Source: Streptococcus ferus DSM 20646 (GTDB taxonomy: Bacteria > Bacillota > Bacilli > Lactobacillales > Streptococcaceae). Taken from it: a stretch of 64,000 nucleotides of DNA. This document shows, piece after piece, positions 33,494 to 42,679 of the stretch. A program made the position numbers and the translations under genes. Numbering within the stretch: position 1 is the first letter of the stretch; each line of letters starts with the position of its first letter. Below the pieces are notes generated by a model that made no database searches, was not told where the DNA came from, and was given only the letters and a program-made list of their open reading frames with translations. The stretch lies in NCBI RefSeq assembly GCF_000372425.1, contig NZ_AQVD01000002.1, positions 407,210-471,209 of the forward strand, read 5' to 3'.

Positions 33494-34230
33494 TTTCTAT
33501 AATACTTCTCTAGTGTCATCGGACTTTTTAAGCCTAACTTTTGCGACAAGTCCATCATGCTGACACCTTTCGCCTTTTCTCTCAGAATATACTGTTCTCT
33601 TAGCTTCTGTGCGGTTAAATCAGGGTAGCCAATCTCATTCAAGTAAGCGGACAATTTTTTAAAGAGCCACTGCCGTGAATAGCTATGCCCCTTATTGTCA
33701 AAAAGATAGGTCTTCCCCTGCCGACTTTTCAATAACTGACAGAGGTGCTCAGGAATCTCCAAAACACGCATGCCTCTATTAGGCGTCTTAAGGGTCATCA
33801 CCTGAAAATCAAAATCCAAATCAGCCACTTTCAGCTGAATCATATCACTGGGAGTCAGGCCTAATTCTAGAATCAAACAAGCAATGAGCTGTCCCGTCTT
33901 CAAATGTGTCTCATCCTCAAGCTTCGACAGATTCATTCGTTCGTAAGAACAGGGTCTTGAAGGCTCCTGCGAGCTGCTCTTTATCTTATAAAAGCGATCA
34001 AGCGTCCCTTTTTCATAAAGAAAGAAAAGAAACTGATTGACCGTGGACAATTTACGTTTTTGCGCTGATAATTTCAGCTCTCTCAGAGACTGCTCATAAC
34101 GTTTCAGGCTGTAGTCGGACACCTGCCCCTGAGTCAAGTCACAAAATTGCTGCAGGTCATAAAGGTATGACTTCTGCGAATTTTGGGATAAAGACTTGGC
34201 AGCAATAAAAGTCAACATTTGGTTCTTCAT
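33490..34230 (-). CDS. XerD-like tyrosine recombinase homologue, catalytic site degenerate
   Basis: 246 residues, recombinase fold: N-terminal SAM-like region ([14 protein letters not shown]) and a C-terminal catalytic-type domain ending MTLEKYYRN with the expected tyrosine. The first catalytic arginine block, usually TGLR(x)SE, reads [12 protein letters not shown], and the HxLRH block is replaced by AQKLREQYI. These losses make normal recombination unlikely. This is the streptococcal XerD-like family, not the XerS acting at dif. Overlaps cbpB and scpA by 4 bases each. Not a phage integrase: no att site, and it sits inside a core operon. Confidence 0.85.
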   Translation of the reverse strand: MKNQMLTFIAAKSLSQNSQKSYLYDLQQFCDLTQGQVSDYSLKRYEQSLRELKLSAQKRKLSTVNQFLFFLYEKGTLDRFYKIKSSSQEPSRPCSYERMNLSKLEDETHLKTGQLIACLILELGLTPSDMIQLKVADLDFDFQVMTLKTPNRGMRVLEIPEHLCQLLKSRQGKTYLFDNKGHSYSRQWLFKKLSAYLNEIGYPDLTAQKLREQYILREKAKGVSMMDLSQKLGLKSPMTLEKYYRN

Positions 34231-34688
34231 TTTTTCTCAATACTGTAATCATTTGAAAAGTCGTGCAGAAGGCTGTTTAAAGCCTTTAAGATTGACTTGC
34301 GGGTGATGATGCCGACAAAAAGGCCGTTTTCTTTAACAACTGGCAAGAAAGAAGCGTCGACAAGTTTATGCATGATTTCTGTGAGATCAGCCTTTTCATC
34401 AACTGTCGGAATTCTGTCGCTGGTCATTTCTGAAATGTCTTTCAAGGCCAACTCACGGTCTGACAGCTCATGTTCATGCTGATAGGCAATAATATCAGAC
34501 ATACTGATGGTTCCCACATAAATTTTATCCTTAGTGATAACAGGTACTCTGGATAAACCATTATTTGCCAATAAGAGCATGACATGATCAACATTATGAC
34601 TGTCAATAAAAATAGCTAATTGCTCAGCAGGAGTCACTTTATGAGCCAGCTGCTCTTCTAAAAAGGCTTCAAATTCTTTTACAATCAT
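34227..34688 (-). CDS. cbpB: CBS-domain c-di-AMP-binding protein CbpB-like
   Basis: 153 residues made of a CBS pair (GLSRVPVITKDKIYVGTISM; FLPVVKENGLFVGIITRKS). The CbpB/DarB family binds the second messenger c-di-AMP and, in relatives, stimulates the (p)ppGpp synthetase Rel under low nucleotide. Which partner is used here cannot be read. Upstream of the XerD-like gene and overlapping it by 4 bases; overlaps the phosphodiesterase by 4. Confidence 0.8.
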   Translation of the reverse strand: MIVKEFEAFLEEQLAHKVTPAEQLAIFIDSHNVDHVMLLLANNGLSRVPVITKDKIYVGTISMSDIIAYQHEHELSDRELALKDISEMTSDRIPTVDEKADLTEIMHKLVDASFLPVVKENGLFVGIITRKSILKALNSLLHDFSNDYSIEKK

Positions 34689-35203
34689 CTCTTTATTTCC
34701 TGTGATATCGCTAAAAAGGGTTGGTGGTTTCTGGTCAAATAATCAACATAAATGGTGTCGTCTGTCACGCGCACCTTGGCATAGAGGCGTTCATTGATTT
34801 CACCTCTAGGCTGCGACACACTGCCAGGATTGATAAAGATGGTTTTACCAAGCTGCCAAGTCGCTGCCCGGTGCAGATGGCCATAGGTGCAAATATCAGC
34901 TCCTACCTCCTGAGCCCAAAAATCAAGGCGTTCAAAGCCATAGTTAATGCCATATAAGTGACCATGGGTTTGAGCCAGGGTTATGTCTCCAATATCCAAC
35001 ACACGATTCTCAGGGAAATCCCCAAAATCACAGTTCCCGCCAACAACGGCAATCCCATTCCAAATAGGGTCGTCAACAGGTAATTCCGAATCTCCATTGT
35101 GCAAGATAGCATCAACCTGCCCCAAATAGCGCTCTTTAATGTCTTGGACTATTTGACGGTCACCATGTGAGTCGCTCATGATAACTATTGTTCGTTCTGC
35201 CAT
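34685..35203 (-). CDS. YfcE/MJ0936 family metallophosphoesterase
   Basis: 172 residues with calcineurin-like metal-binding blocks in order: [41 protein letters not shown] and [13 protein letters not shown]. These identify the small cyclic phosphodiesterase/phosphatase class; the true substrate is unknown. GGAGGTG precedes the ATG. The start region overlaps the rdgB end by 19 bases. Confidence 0.85.
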   Translation of the reverse strand: MAERTIVIMSDSHGDRQIVQDIKERYLGQVDAILHNGDSELPVDDPIWNGIAVVGGNCDFGDFPENRVLDIGDITLAQTHGHLYGINYGFERLDFWAQEVGADICTYGHLHRAATWQLGKTIFINPGSVSQPRGEINERLYAKVRVTDDTIYVDYLTRNHQPFLAISQEIKR

Positions 35204-36180
35204 GCTGGAAACACCTCCATCAATTTCTTGACCGCCTGTCCTCTATGAGAGATGGCATTTTTTTCCTCTGCCGATAATTCTGCCGCTGTTCGGCCTGTTT
35301 CTCCAACTAAGAAAAGCGGATCATAACCGAAACCAGCTTCCCCCTTCGCTTCTGTCCCAATGTAACCCGACCAATCCGCTTCAACGACAAGACTGTCTCG
35401 CTGAGGCGCTGCAACAACCAAAGTCGTATGAAATTGAGCCGAACGTGCCTTGGGATCTAAAACCATAGCCAGTTCATGAAGCAGTTTCGCATTATTGCTC
35501 TGATCCGTAGCATCAGGGCCCGAAAAGCGGGCAGACCATACGCCCGGAAGCCCTCCTAGAACATCTACTTTTAATCCCGAATCATCTGCCAAAACCATCT
35601 TTCCGGTTAGCTGCGAAATCGTCTCTGCCTTCAGGCGGGCATTTTCTTCAAAGGTCAGCCCTGTCTCTTCAATCTCTGGCAGATCTGGATACTGGTTCAG
35701 ATTCTCTACAGTCAGCCCCAGCTTGGCAAACATCTGTCGGAACTCCTTGGTCTTTCCCTCGTTTCGAGTAGCAATTAAAATCGTATCCGCTAAAGAGGTT
35801 TTCTCTTCTTTTTCAAAAAAATCAGAAACGAGAACCCCTTTTTCTGGTAAATGCACGCTCAATAAACGGTCGCCTTCTGTGATGACAACAGCCCCCTGTT
35901 TTTGGCTGACCTTTAGCTGACGCGCCGTTTCGCTCGCAATCATATCAACGATGAATGCAATCAAGCGAAAGTCTGAACGGTTTCTTATCACGGTAACAGA
36001 AAAACCTGCTTGCCCGTCTCCGCTCAGATCTGCAGTATTGAGCAAAGCGGCCAATTCTTGACTAAGGGCAAGATAAGCCTTAGCAGACACCTCACCCAAT
36101 TCCGTGATGGTATTGCTGCCCCGCCATCTACCGATGAACCAATCGTGCTCATCTTTGTATTCATAGATTTTATCACTCAT
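35185..36180 (-). CDS. rdgB: XTP/dITP diphosphatase (RdgB/HAM1) with N-terminal streptococcal extension
   Basis: 331 residues. The C-terminal 200 form the HAM1 domain: [55 protein letters not shown] and [11 protein letters not shown]. It removes non-canonical purine triphosphates. The N-terminal about 125 residues are an extra domain common in streptococcal RdgB and of unknown role. Start at 36180 because ATGA overlaps the murI stop and GGAG precedes; the longer opening to 36219 is within murI. Confidence 0.9.
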   Translation of the reverse strand: MSDKIYEYKDEHDWFIGRWRGSNTITELGEVSAKAYLALSQELAALLNTADLSGDGQAGFSVTVIRNRSDFRLIAFIVDMIASETARQLKVSQKQGAVVITEGDRLLSVHLPEKGVLVSDFFEKEEKTSLADTILIATRNEGKTKEFRQMFAKLGLTVENLNQYPDLPEIEETGLTFEENARLKAETISQLTGKMVLADDSGLKVDVLGGLPGVWSARFSGPDATDQSNNAKLLHELAMVLDPKARSAQFHTTLVVAAPQRDSLVVEADWSGYIGTEAKGEAGFGYDPLFLVGETGRTAAELSAEEKNAISHRGQAVKKLMEVFPAWQNEQ

Positions 36181-36971
36181 AGCTTCACATGCTCCACTTG
36201 AATCGATTGAGACAGCCATTCTTCAGCAATTGCTTTAAAACTGGAGCTGCTGGCTGTGGTATAAAATTGGTACCGCGTGTCAGAAAACTCACGGCTGCGA
36301 TTGAGTTGGAAATAATTCAGCAGAACCGAAATATCTCGCACACACTCTGCTCCGCTATCAATCAGTTTAACCTTGGGTCCCATGACATTCTGAATAATCT
36401 GCCGTAACAGCGGATAGTGTGTACAGCCCAGAACCAAGGTATCCACTTGACCCACGAATGGGGCCAGACTTTCATAGACGGCTTTTTTGGCGACACTAGA
36501 CAGATGCTGATTTGATTCTACAATAGGAACAAACTTCGGGCAAGCCAGACTTTTTACGCTCATATTAGGTGACAGGGCTAAGATTTTTTCCCGATAAATA
36601 TCAGAAGCAATCGTCATCGGCGTACCAATAACCCCAATCTGCCCAGAACTGCTGGACTTGATTGCCGCACTAGCACCTGGAAGGATGACCCCTAAAACAG
36701 GAATGTCAAGTTTAGCCTTGACTTCTTCCCAGGCAACAGCGGTTGCTGTATTGCACGCAAAAACAATCATTTTAACATCTTTTGTCAAAAGAAAGTTAAC
36801 CAGCTGCCAAGTATAGTCTTTTATCTGCTCAGCCGGCCGCGGGCCATAAGGGGCACGCGCCGAGTCACCAATATAAACAACTTCCTCATGGGGCAGCTGA
36901 CGCATCAATTCGCGAACGACGGTCAGGCCGCCGACACCCGAGTCCAAAAAACCAATCGGTCGATTATCCAT
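36177..36971 (-). CDS. murI: Glutamate racemase
   Basis: 264 residues; makes D-glutamate for peptidoglycan. Catalytic cysteines in VFACNTATA and LGCTHYPLL, plus [18 protein letters not shown] and [13 protein letters not shown]. First large gene of the overlapping operon through yidD. AGGGAGAA precedes the ATG. Confidence 0.95.
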   Translation of the reverse strand: MDNRPIGFLDSGVGGLTVVRELMRQLPHEEVVYIGDSARAPYGPRPAEQIKDYTWQLVNFLLTKDVKMIVFACNTATAVAWEEVKAKLDIPVLGVILPGASAAIKSSSSGQIGVIGTPMTIASDIYREKILALSPNMSVKSLACPKFVPIVESNQHLSSVAKKAVYESLAPFVGQVDTLVLGCTHYPLLRQIIQNVMGPKVKLIDSGAECVRDISVLLNYFQLNRSREFSDTRYQFYTTASSSSFKAIAEEWLSQSIQVEHVKL

Positions 36972-36984
36972 GTCTATTCTCCCT

Positions 36985-37014
36985 AAAATAAGACTAGGTG
37001 TCCCCAGTCTTATT
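36985..37014 (-). terminator. Partial terminator between yneF-like gene and murI
   Basis: Nine-base stem (36987-36995 with 37006-37014) and a 10-nt loop, followed by a short U stretch. It may only partly stop transcription because murI starts 14 bp on. Confidence 0.55.
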
Positions 37015-37021
37015 CAAAGAT

Positions 37022-37261
37022 CTATTTCTTTTTAGCCTTGGCTGCCTTCTGCTGGCGGTTCATCTGACGGACAACCTGCTGAACCTTCGCTTCACTAGGT
37101 TTTTGACCCATTTGAGACATCATGGTACGGATCACATCTTCATTAAGAGGCGGGTTTTCTTCGAGATATTTTTCCATTTGCTTACGGGCAATAAAGGCAC
37201 CTCCCACAAGTCCCCCTATTAGGGCTGCAAAAACAATTAAAATCCATAAAAAGGTATTCAT
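37022..37261 (-). CDS. YneF family (UPF0154) small membrane protein
   Basis: 79 residues: one N-terminal membrane helix (about 2-24, [20 protein letters not shown]) and a short basic cytoplasmic tail with [16 protein letters not shown]. Family UPF0154, conserved in Firmicutes, function unknown. The start at 37261 is chosen with GGAGGAG 12 bases upstream; an ATG at 37282 precedes the site. Confidence 0.85.
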   Translation of the reverse strand: MNTFLWILIVFAALIGGLVGGAFIARKQMEKYLEENPPLNEDVIRTMMSQMGQKPSEAKVQQVVRQMNRQQKAAKAKKK

Positions 37262-37346
37262 ATAAGTGTTAATCTCCTCCATTTTTTACACCCCTTATTA
37301 TAGCAAAAAACTGCTGTATTGACAAAAACAAAGGAAGAAAAGGCGA

Positions 37347-37375
37347 AATAAAAGAAAGCCCTCTCAAGGACTTTC
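37347..37375 (-). terminator. Terminator of lysA
   Basis: Stem GAAAGUCC/GGGCUUUC (one wobble) in the minus-strand RNA with loop UUGAGA, then UUUUAUUU. Confidence 0.7.
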
Positions 37376-37377
37376 AC

Positions 37378-38625
37378 CTATTTTTCAAAATCAAAACCAT
37401 ACAGGGTTGCAAAATAATCTTCTGGCGTCTCTGCTCGTCGGATAAGACGGGCAGTCCCATCTTCTTGATAGAGAATCTCCGCAGACCGTAATTTGGCGTT
37501 GTACTGATACCCCATTGAAAACCCATGGGCGCCTGTGTCATGAATGACTAGGGTATCACCAATATCGGTCACAGGCAGTTGACGTTCTTTGGCAAATTTA
37601 TCATTGTTTTCACAGAGACCGCCGACCACATCAACAATCTCTTTCGGAGCGTTTTCTCCTTTATCCATATTAGTAATATGGTGGTAAGAACCATACATAG
37701 CTGGACGCAGCAGATTGACTGCCGAAGCATCAACACCGATATAAGTCCGATAGGTTGTCTTGCGGTGGAGAACTTTGGTGACCAAAAGCCCGTGTGATGC
37801 CAACATGAATCGGCCTAATTCCGTAAAAATCTTAATTTGCCCCAGACCTGCGGGTACTAGAATTTCGTCATAGACCGCACGAACACCTTCTCCAATAAGG
37901 GCAATATCATTGGCTGTCTCTTCTGGATGATAATTGACACCGATACCACCTGAAAGGTTGATAAAATCTAGCTTGATTCCTGTCTGATCTCGTATCTCTA
38001 GGATCAGCTCAAAAAGCTGACGCGCCAGCACAGGATAGTAATCATTGGTAATCGTATTTGATGCCAAAAAGGCATGAAGACCAAATGTTTTGACCCCTTG
38101 ATCTCTAAGTTCTTGAAATCCCTTAAGCAGCTGCTCCTTGGTCATGCCAAACTTAGATTCTTCTGGATTATCCATAATGTCAGTCCCCAGAGCAAAAACA
38201 CCGCCAGGATTGTAGCGCAAAGAGACCACCTCAGGCAAGCCGGCTTCTTCTTTCAGAAAGGCAATATCTTCATAAGCGTCCAAGTTAATAATGGCACCAA
38301 CCTGACGAGCATAACGGTATTCCTTTCCTTCTGTATTATTAGAGGAAAACATAATATCCTTAAAACCAAGTTTATGGGCCATCATCAGCTCAACTTCGGT
38401 CGCACAGTCCACACCACAGTTTTCTTCCTGTAATATTTTTAAGATAGCCGGCGTCGGAGTCGCCTTGACTGCAAAATATTCTTTAAAGCCCTTATTCCAA
38501 GAAAAAGCATCGTTTAAGGCACGCGCTGTTTCTCGAATTCCTTTTTCATCATAGAGATGGAAAGGGGTTGGGTACTGGGCAGTGATTTTATCTAAGGCTT
38601 CTTTGTTAATAAATGGCAATTTCAT
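37378..38625 (-). CDS. lysA: Diaminopimelate decarboxylase
   Basis: 415 residues, fold-type III PLP enzyme for the last step of lysine synthesis. PLP lysine in EYFAVKATPTP; other blocks LHAFLASNTI, INLSGGIGVNYHPEE (glycine loop), ELGRFMLASHG, GGLCENNDKFA and DTGAHGFSMGYQYN. The start at 38625 (MKLPFINKEAL) has GGAGA before it; the opening to 38679 crosses the upstream terminator. Single-gene unit. Confidence 0.9.
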   Translation of the reverse strand: MKLPFINKEALDKITAQYPTPFHLYDEKGIRETARALNDAFSWNKGFKEYFAVKATPTPAILKILQEENCGVDCATEVELMMAHKLGFKDIMFSSNNTEGKEYRYARQVGAIINLDAYEDIAFLKEEAGLPEVVSLRYNPGGVFALGTDIMDNPEESKFGMTKEQLLKGFQELRDQGVKTFGLHAFLASNTITNDYYPVLARQLFELILEIRDQTGIKLDFINLSGGIGVNYHPEETANDIALIGEGVRAVYDEILVPAGLGQIKIFTELGRFMLASHGLLVTKVLHRKTTYRTYIGVDASAVNLLRPAMYGSYHHITNMDKGENAPKEIVDVVGGLCENNDKFAKERQLPVTDIGDTLVIHDTGAHGFSMGYQYNAKLRSAEILYQEDGTARLIRRAETPEDYFATLYGFDFEK

Positions 38626-38663
38626 CGTCGTCTCCAATAAAGATAATGTTCTTATTATACCAT

Positions 38664-38690
38664 AAAAAAATCCCTGCATAGCAGGGATTC
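38664..38690 (-). terminator. Terminator of BI-1 gene
   Basis: Nine-base perfect stem with 3-nt loop (38670-38678 with 38682-38690) and a U-run on the minus strand. Confidence 0.9.
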
Positions 38691-38699
38691 TATTAAAAC

Positions 38700-39392
38700 C
38701 TAATCATTGCTTCCAAAAATCCGTAAAAGACTAAGGAAGAGGTTGATGAAGTCTAAGTAAAGATTTAGCGCCATTGAAATAGCCCAGCCATCACCGACAT
38801 TGCCGCCAGTCTGCTCATAAACCCGTTTGATCAACTGATTATCAAAAGCAATCAAACCTGAGAAAATCAAGACTGACACGATACTGATAATGAAACTCAT
38901 GGTGCCGCTTCCGATAAAAATATTCACGACACTGGCCACGATAATTCCAATCAAAGCCGCCATAAGAAACTTCGCCATTCCAGAAAGATCCTTCTTAATG
39001 GTCACACCGATAATAGCCATAATGAAAAAGACGAGAGCCGATGACACAAAGGCCTGCAAGACAGTTGCTTGCGCATAGCTGGCAATAATAAAACTCAAGG
39101 TGAAGCCATTAAGGGCCGAATAAATTAGGAAAAGCGGAAGGGCCGTTGGACTATTTTTACGAGCTGCTCCGCTCGCAAAAAGAACCAGCCCCAGCTCAGC
39201 AAAGATAGCCACATAATAAATCCAAGGAGCATTGAGCAGGATGGCAATCATGTTGTCCCTGAAGATGTAAAGCATCATATAAGAAACTACTGCCGAAAGG
39301 GCCACGCCAATGCCCACCAAGCTGTAAATCTTAGCGAAAAAACGACTGAGACCAGTCTCACTCTGAACATAAATACCATTATGATTTGTCAT
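38700..39392 (-). CDS. Bax inhibitor-1 (YccA/BI-1) family membrane protein
   Basis: 230 residues with seven membrane helices. BI-1 family; [20 protein letters not shown] and [20 protein letters not shown] then [15 protein letters not shown] fit. Proposed pH-sensitive calcium leak in one bacterial homologue; role here unknown. GGAGA precedes the ATG. Follows the HD-domain gene by 19 bp, so probably in one unit with it. Confidence 0.88.
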   Translation of the reverse strand: MTNHNGIYVQSETGLSRFFAKIYSLVGIGVALSAVVSYMMLYIFRDNMIAILLNAPWIYYVAIFAELGLVLFASGAARKNSPTALPLFLIYSALNGFTLSFIIASYAQATVLQAFVSSALVFFIMAIIGVTIKKDLSGMAKFLMAALIGIIVASVVNIFIGSGTMSFIISIVSVLIFSGLIAFDNQLIKRVYEQTGGNVGDGWAISMALNLYLDFINLFLSLLRIFGSND

Positions 39393-39411
39393 ATCAATCT
39401 CCTACTTCTTT

Positions 39412-39915
39412 TTAATGATTATGGCTACCTAAGAATTTCCGGCGGAAAATCCGACGTTTCTGCCAGCGTTTCCTCAAGGGAGTTGTCGCTTCCTTGATTG
39501 CCCAATACTTATCAACCATTGTCACAATATAACCTTCCTTATAGCGGGGAGGGGCGATGGTGGCTCCCCACATATGTTTTAGGATGATGTCTTCTTCTTT
39601 TTTATTGAGTTTGGTCAGCTTTCTAGCATTGCGCACAGCGATGCGAGGATGGACCCAAGCATGACCCTTGTTAAACTTTGTATCACGCCAGTCATAATAG
39701 AACAAATCGTGTAACAGCGCTCCTCTAGCGGTACTCGGAACATCCCAACCAAACTTTTTAGCGATGCGGTAACTCGTATAGGAAACATTTATCGAGTGTT
39801 CTAAGCGTGTGGAGTGATGATGCTGAACAATCCCATCTAATTTCTTAAAACGAGGATTCTGGATTAAATGGCCGACAAGGCTCATGTATTCCTTATCTTG
39901 AGTATATTTTTTCAT
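39412..39915 (-). CDS. HD-domain phosphohydrolase
   Basis: 167 residues, HD superfamily: RLEHSINVSYTSYRIAKKFG then ALLHDLFYYDW, with the HD doublet. No second domain. Likely a nucleotide phosphohydrolase; substrate unknown. Start ATG at 39915 chosen with GAGGTG before it rather than the in-frame GTG at 39924, which is part of that site. Confidence 0.8.
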   Translation of the reverse strand: MKKYTQDKEYMSLVGHLIQNPRFKKLDGIVQHHHSTRLEHSINVSYTSYRIAKKFGWDVPSTARGALLHDLFYYDWRDTKFNKGHAWVHPRIAVRNARKLTKLNKKEEDIILKHMWGATIAPPRYKEGYIVTMVDKYWAIKEATTPLRKRWQKRRIFRRKFLGSHNH

Positions 39916-39949
39916 CAATATCACCTCACAGATATTATACCATAAGTTC

Positions 39950-40690
39950 TTAAAGCAGCCTAAAAATTAATATACCAGCTGCAACCGCAACATTGAGGCT
40001 CTCTGCCTGACCCGGCATACTGATATGAACCTGCAGCTGAGCTTTTTCTGCCATAGCTTGACTGATCCCCTGACCCTCATTTCCCATAATCACAGCAAAC
40101 TGCTGACCCCTGCCCACTTGTTGATAATCAATTGACGCCTGAGACAAAGTAGTTGCGATAGTCAAAAGCCCTAAATCATTAAATTGATCAACTAAATCAA
40201 GAAGGGAACAGCGAATAACCGGAAGATGGAAATGGCTTCCTTGCATGGAGCGCAGTGTTTTTTGATTATAAACATCAGCAGATTTTTCTGAAATAAAGAC
40301 CGCATCCAAACCGGCAGCATCTGCTGTCCGAATCATCGTTCCCAGATTTCCGGGGTCCTGTATATCTTCCAGCAGCAAGTATCTGCCTTGAGCAGATGGA
40401 ACAAAATCGTTTTTGGGCAAGGCAAGCTCGGCCACAATCCCTTGAGGGGTTTTCGAATCACACAGCTCCCTCAGCACGCTTTCTGTAACCAAATGGGTGT
40501 TGGGGTGTTGTTGGATCCTGTCAGCAAACTCCTCTAAAACGAAAACCCTCAAAATGGCAGCCTGATACTTCAGAGCCTCTTCATACAAATGCCATCCTTC
40601 TATCAAATAAGAAGTCTGACGGTATTTTTTTTGCTGTAATTTTTTGATTTTTTTGATCAAAGGATTGGCTTTTGAGGTTATAATAGTCAT
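39950..40690 (-). CDS. TrmH/SpoU-family RNA 2'-O-methyltransferase (YsgA-like)
   Basis: 246 residues: N-terminal substrate-binding domain (IITSKANPLIKKIKKLQQKK) and SPOUT catalytic domain with LLEDIQDPGNLGTMIRTADA, FAVIMGNEGQGIS and ISMPGQAESLNVAVAAGIL. Target RNA unknown (YsgA/RlmB-like, probably rRNA). The start is fixed by the family start and by the position. A TATAAT lies only six bases before it and there is no Shine-Dalgarno, so it may be leaderless. Divergent from acyP. Confidence 0.88.
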   Translation of the reverse strand: MTIITSKANPLIKKIKKLQQKKYRQTSYLIEGWHLYEEALKYQAAILRVFVLEEFADRIQQHPNTHLVTESVLRELCDSKTPQGIVAELALPKNDFVPSAQGRYLLLEDIQDPGNLGTMIRTADAAGLDAVFISEKSADVYNQKTLRSMQGSHFHLPVIRCSLLDLVDQFNDLGLLTIATTLSQASIDYQQVGRGQQFAVIMGNEGQGISQAMAEKAQLQVHISMPGQAESLNVAVAAGILIFRLL

Positions 40691-40696
40691 AAGGAT

Positions 40697-40702
40697 ATTA
40701 TA
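40697..40702 (-). promoter_or_regulatory. -10 box abutting the SpoU methylase start
   Basis: TGC-TATAAT on the minus strand, six bases (ATCCTT) before the ATG at 40690. Predicted initiation is at the start codon. Confidence 0.6.
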
Positions 40703-40721
40703 GCAGAAAAGGAGAAAAAAG

Positions 40722-41000
40722 ATGAAAAAAGTCAGATTGATTGTTTCCGGCCGTGTTCAGGGGGTAGGCTTTCGCTACTCAACCTATCAGTTAGCTTTGG
40801 ACATAGGGGATATTTATGGACGTGTTTGGAATAATGACGATGGAACCGTAGAAATCTTAGCCCAATCGGACAAGCCCGAAAAAATGGCAAAATTTATTCA
40901 AGCTATCCGAAAAGGACCCTCACGTTTTGCCAAAATCACCTATGTGGATGTCAAAATGGTCCATTTTGAGGACTATTCCGATTTTCGGATGGCAAATTAA
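40722..41000 (+). CDS. acyP: Acylphosphatase
   Basis: 92 residues, whole family length. Active-site VSGRVQGVGFRYSTYQLA holds the phosphate-binding loop arginine, with the asparagine in GRVWNNDDGTVEIL. Hydrolyses acyl phosphates; the physiological role is unclear. AAAAGGAG precedes the ATG, and a TATAAT lies at 40679-40684. It is directly upstream of yidC2, an arrangement kept in streptococci. Confidence 0.93.
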   Translation: MKKVRLIVSGRVQGVGFRYSTYQLALDIGDIYGRVWNNDDGTVEILAQSDKPEKMAKFIQAIRKGPSRFAKITYVDVKMVHFEDYSDFRMAN

Positions 41001-41083
41001 AAATCAGCCTTAAGAACTATTGAGTATTTTCTTAAAAAACAGTAAAATAGATAGGTATTATTAAAAGATGAAGGAAATTTATT

Positions 41084-42025
41084 GTGAAGAAAACTACTAA
41101 ACGTCTCCTATTTTCTGGTTTAGCCCTGTCTCTGCTCTTCTTTTTATCTGGCTGCGTCCAGCAAAAGAATGGTGTTCCGACCGGTGAAGGCTGGGTTTAT
41201 AAATTTTTAGTGGCTCCTATGGGAGGAGCCATTAAATACTTTGCCAACGACTTGGGCCTCGGCTTTGGGATGGCTATCATTACCGTAACCGTCATTGTTC
41301 GTCTCTTTATTATCCTGCCACTCAGTATTAGTCAAATTCGCAAGAGCAGCCTGCAAGCCGAAAAGATGGCCTACCTGAAACCCGTTTTTGACCCGATCCA
41401 AGAGCGGATGAAAAATGCTAAAACACAGGATGAAAAAATGGCCGCACAGACCGAGTATATGGCCGCACAGCGCCACTACGGTCTCAGCATGCTGGGCGGA
41501 ATCGGCTGCCTGCCCATTCTCATTCAGATGCCTTTCTTCTCGGCTCTCTTCTATGCCGCTAAATTTACAGAAGGTATCTCAACCAGCACCTTCTTTGGTA
41601 TTAACCTCGGTCAGACCAGCCTAGTGCTGACTATTATCACCGGTATCCTCTACTTCATCCAGTCTTACCTGTCTATTCAAGGAGTTCCTGAGGCTCAGAA
41701 ACAGCAGATGAAGACAATGATGTATGTGACGCCGCTCATGATGGTTTTCTTCATGATGAGTTCCCCAGCCGGTGTTGGACTTTACTGGTTCGTCGGCGGT
41801 ATCTTCACGATTCTTCAACAGTTGTTGACCAACTATTACATTAAACCAAGATTGCGGAAGCAAATTGCGGAAGAATTTGAGAAAAACCCACCAAAACCAT
41901 TTAAATCCGGGGCTGCACCTAAAGATGTCACCCCTAACCAACAAGAAACAGCCAAACAAAAGGCTATCGCCAATAAGCAAGCAAAAGCAAAGCGTAACGC
42001 CGGAAAGCAAAGGAAACGTCACTAA
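41084..42025 (+). CDS. yidC2: Membrane protein insertase YidC2 (lipoprotein)
   Basis: 313 residues. A lipobox LSGC (cysteine at about residue 23) after a signal peptide, then five membrane helices of the 60-kDa family ([50 protein letters not shown]), and a long basic C-tail rich in lysine (from about 275) suited to ribosome binding; this tail marks YidC2 rather than YidC1. In S. mutans YidC2 supports acid and salt tolerance. GTG start, with AAGGA before it. Confidence 0.9.
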   Translation: MKKTTKRLLFSGLALSLLFFLSGCVQQKNGVPTGEGWVYKFLVAPMGGAIKYFANDLGLGFGMAIITVTVIVRLFIILPLSISQIRKSSLQAEKMAYLKPVFDPIQERMKNAKTQDEKMAAQTEYMAAQRHYGLSMLGGIGCLPILIQMPFFSALFYAAKFTEGISTSTFFGINLGQTSLVLTIITGILYFIQSYLSIQGVPEAQKQQMKTMMYVTPLMMVFFMMSSPAGVGLYWFVGGIFTILQQLLTNYYIKPRLRKQIAEEFEKNPPKPFKSGAAPKDVTPNQQETAKQKAIANKQAKAKRNAGKQRKRH

Positions 42026-42033
42026 ACTAAAGC

Positions 42034-42065
42034 AAGCCCCTTAGAAAATATCTAAGGGGCTTTTT
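42034..42065 (+). terminator. Terminator of acyP-yidC2
   Basis: Twelve-base perfect stem (42034-42045 with 42051-42062), 5-nt loop, T-run. Confidence 0.92.
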
Positions 42066-42072
42066 GACTTCT

Positions 42073-42097
42073 AAAAAATCTCCTGTTCCCAGGAGAT
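42073..42097 (-). terminator. Terminator of greA
   Basis: Eight-base stem ATCTCCTG/CAGGAGAT with 4-nt loop, then U-run on the minus strand; convergent with the yidC2 terminator. Confidence 0.88.
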
Positions 42098-42129
42098 GCT
42101 TACTGTGCTCTGCTTTAAAGAGCACGTCT

Positions 42130-42612
42130 TTATTTGGTTTTGCTAACCTTAACAATCTCAACCTCATAGGCACCTGCCGGAGATTCAATGGTTGTTGTAT
42201 CCCCTGTTTTTTTACCAATCAGAGCTTGGGCAATCGGACTTTCATTTGAAATTTTCCCTGAAAAAACATCCGCTCCCGCTGCACCTACGATAGAATAGGT
42301 ATCCTCATCCTTGGTGCCTACCTCACGAACCACAACTGTTTTACCGATTGCTACTTCATTTTTAGCGACAGCATCACTGTCCACAATTTCTGCGTAACGA
42401 ATTTTAGTTTCAATGCTTGAAATTTGTCCTTCAACAAAAGCTTGTTCATCCTTAGCTGCTTCGTACTCACTATTTTCCGAAAGATCACCGTAGGAACGAG
42501 CTATTTTAATACGTTCTACAACTTCTGGACGGCGAACGAGTTTCAATTCTTCTAATTCTTTTTCCAGTTGTTCTTTTTCTGCAAGTGTCATTGAATAGGT
42601 TTTTTCTACCAT
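42130..42612 (-). CDS. greA: Transcript cleavage factor GreA
   Basis: 160 residues; rescues backtracked RNA polymerase. N-terminal coiled coil with acidic tip ([32 protein letters not shown]) and a C-terminal FKBP-like domain ([28 protein letters not shown]). Start at 42612 with AAGAGA before it; a longer opening to 42648 has no site. Downstream of mltG. Confidence 0.95.
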   Translation of the reverse strand: MVEKTYSMTLAEKEQLEKELEELKLVRRPEVVERIKIARSYGDLSENSEYEAAKDEQAFVEGQISSIETKIRYAEIVDSDAVAKNEVAIGKTVVVREVGTKDEDTYSIVGAAGADVFSGKISNESPIAQALIGKKTGDTTTIESPAGAYEVEIVKVSKTK

Positions 42613-42650
42613 GATAGTTTCTCTTTTCTTTTTAGGATTTCCTGACATTA

Positions 42651-42679
42651 AAAATTATGCGGATTGACCGCATAATTTT
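42651..42679 (-). terminator. Terminator between mltG and greA
   Basis: Twelve-base perfect stem (42651-42662 with 42668-42679) with 5-nt loop and U-run; overlaps the mltG stop. Confidence 0.85.

Noticed and set aside
33490..34230. Phage or ICE integrase marking a mobile element
   Set aside because: It sits in a core operon with 4-base overlaps on both sides, with no att repeats or phage genes; catalytic residues are missing.
41621..42022. 133-residue frame antisense to yidC2
   Set aside because: Composition mirrors the opposite strand (leucine-rich), with no start signals.
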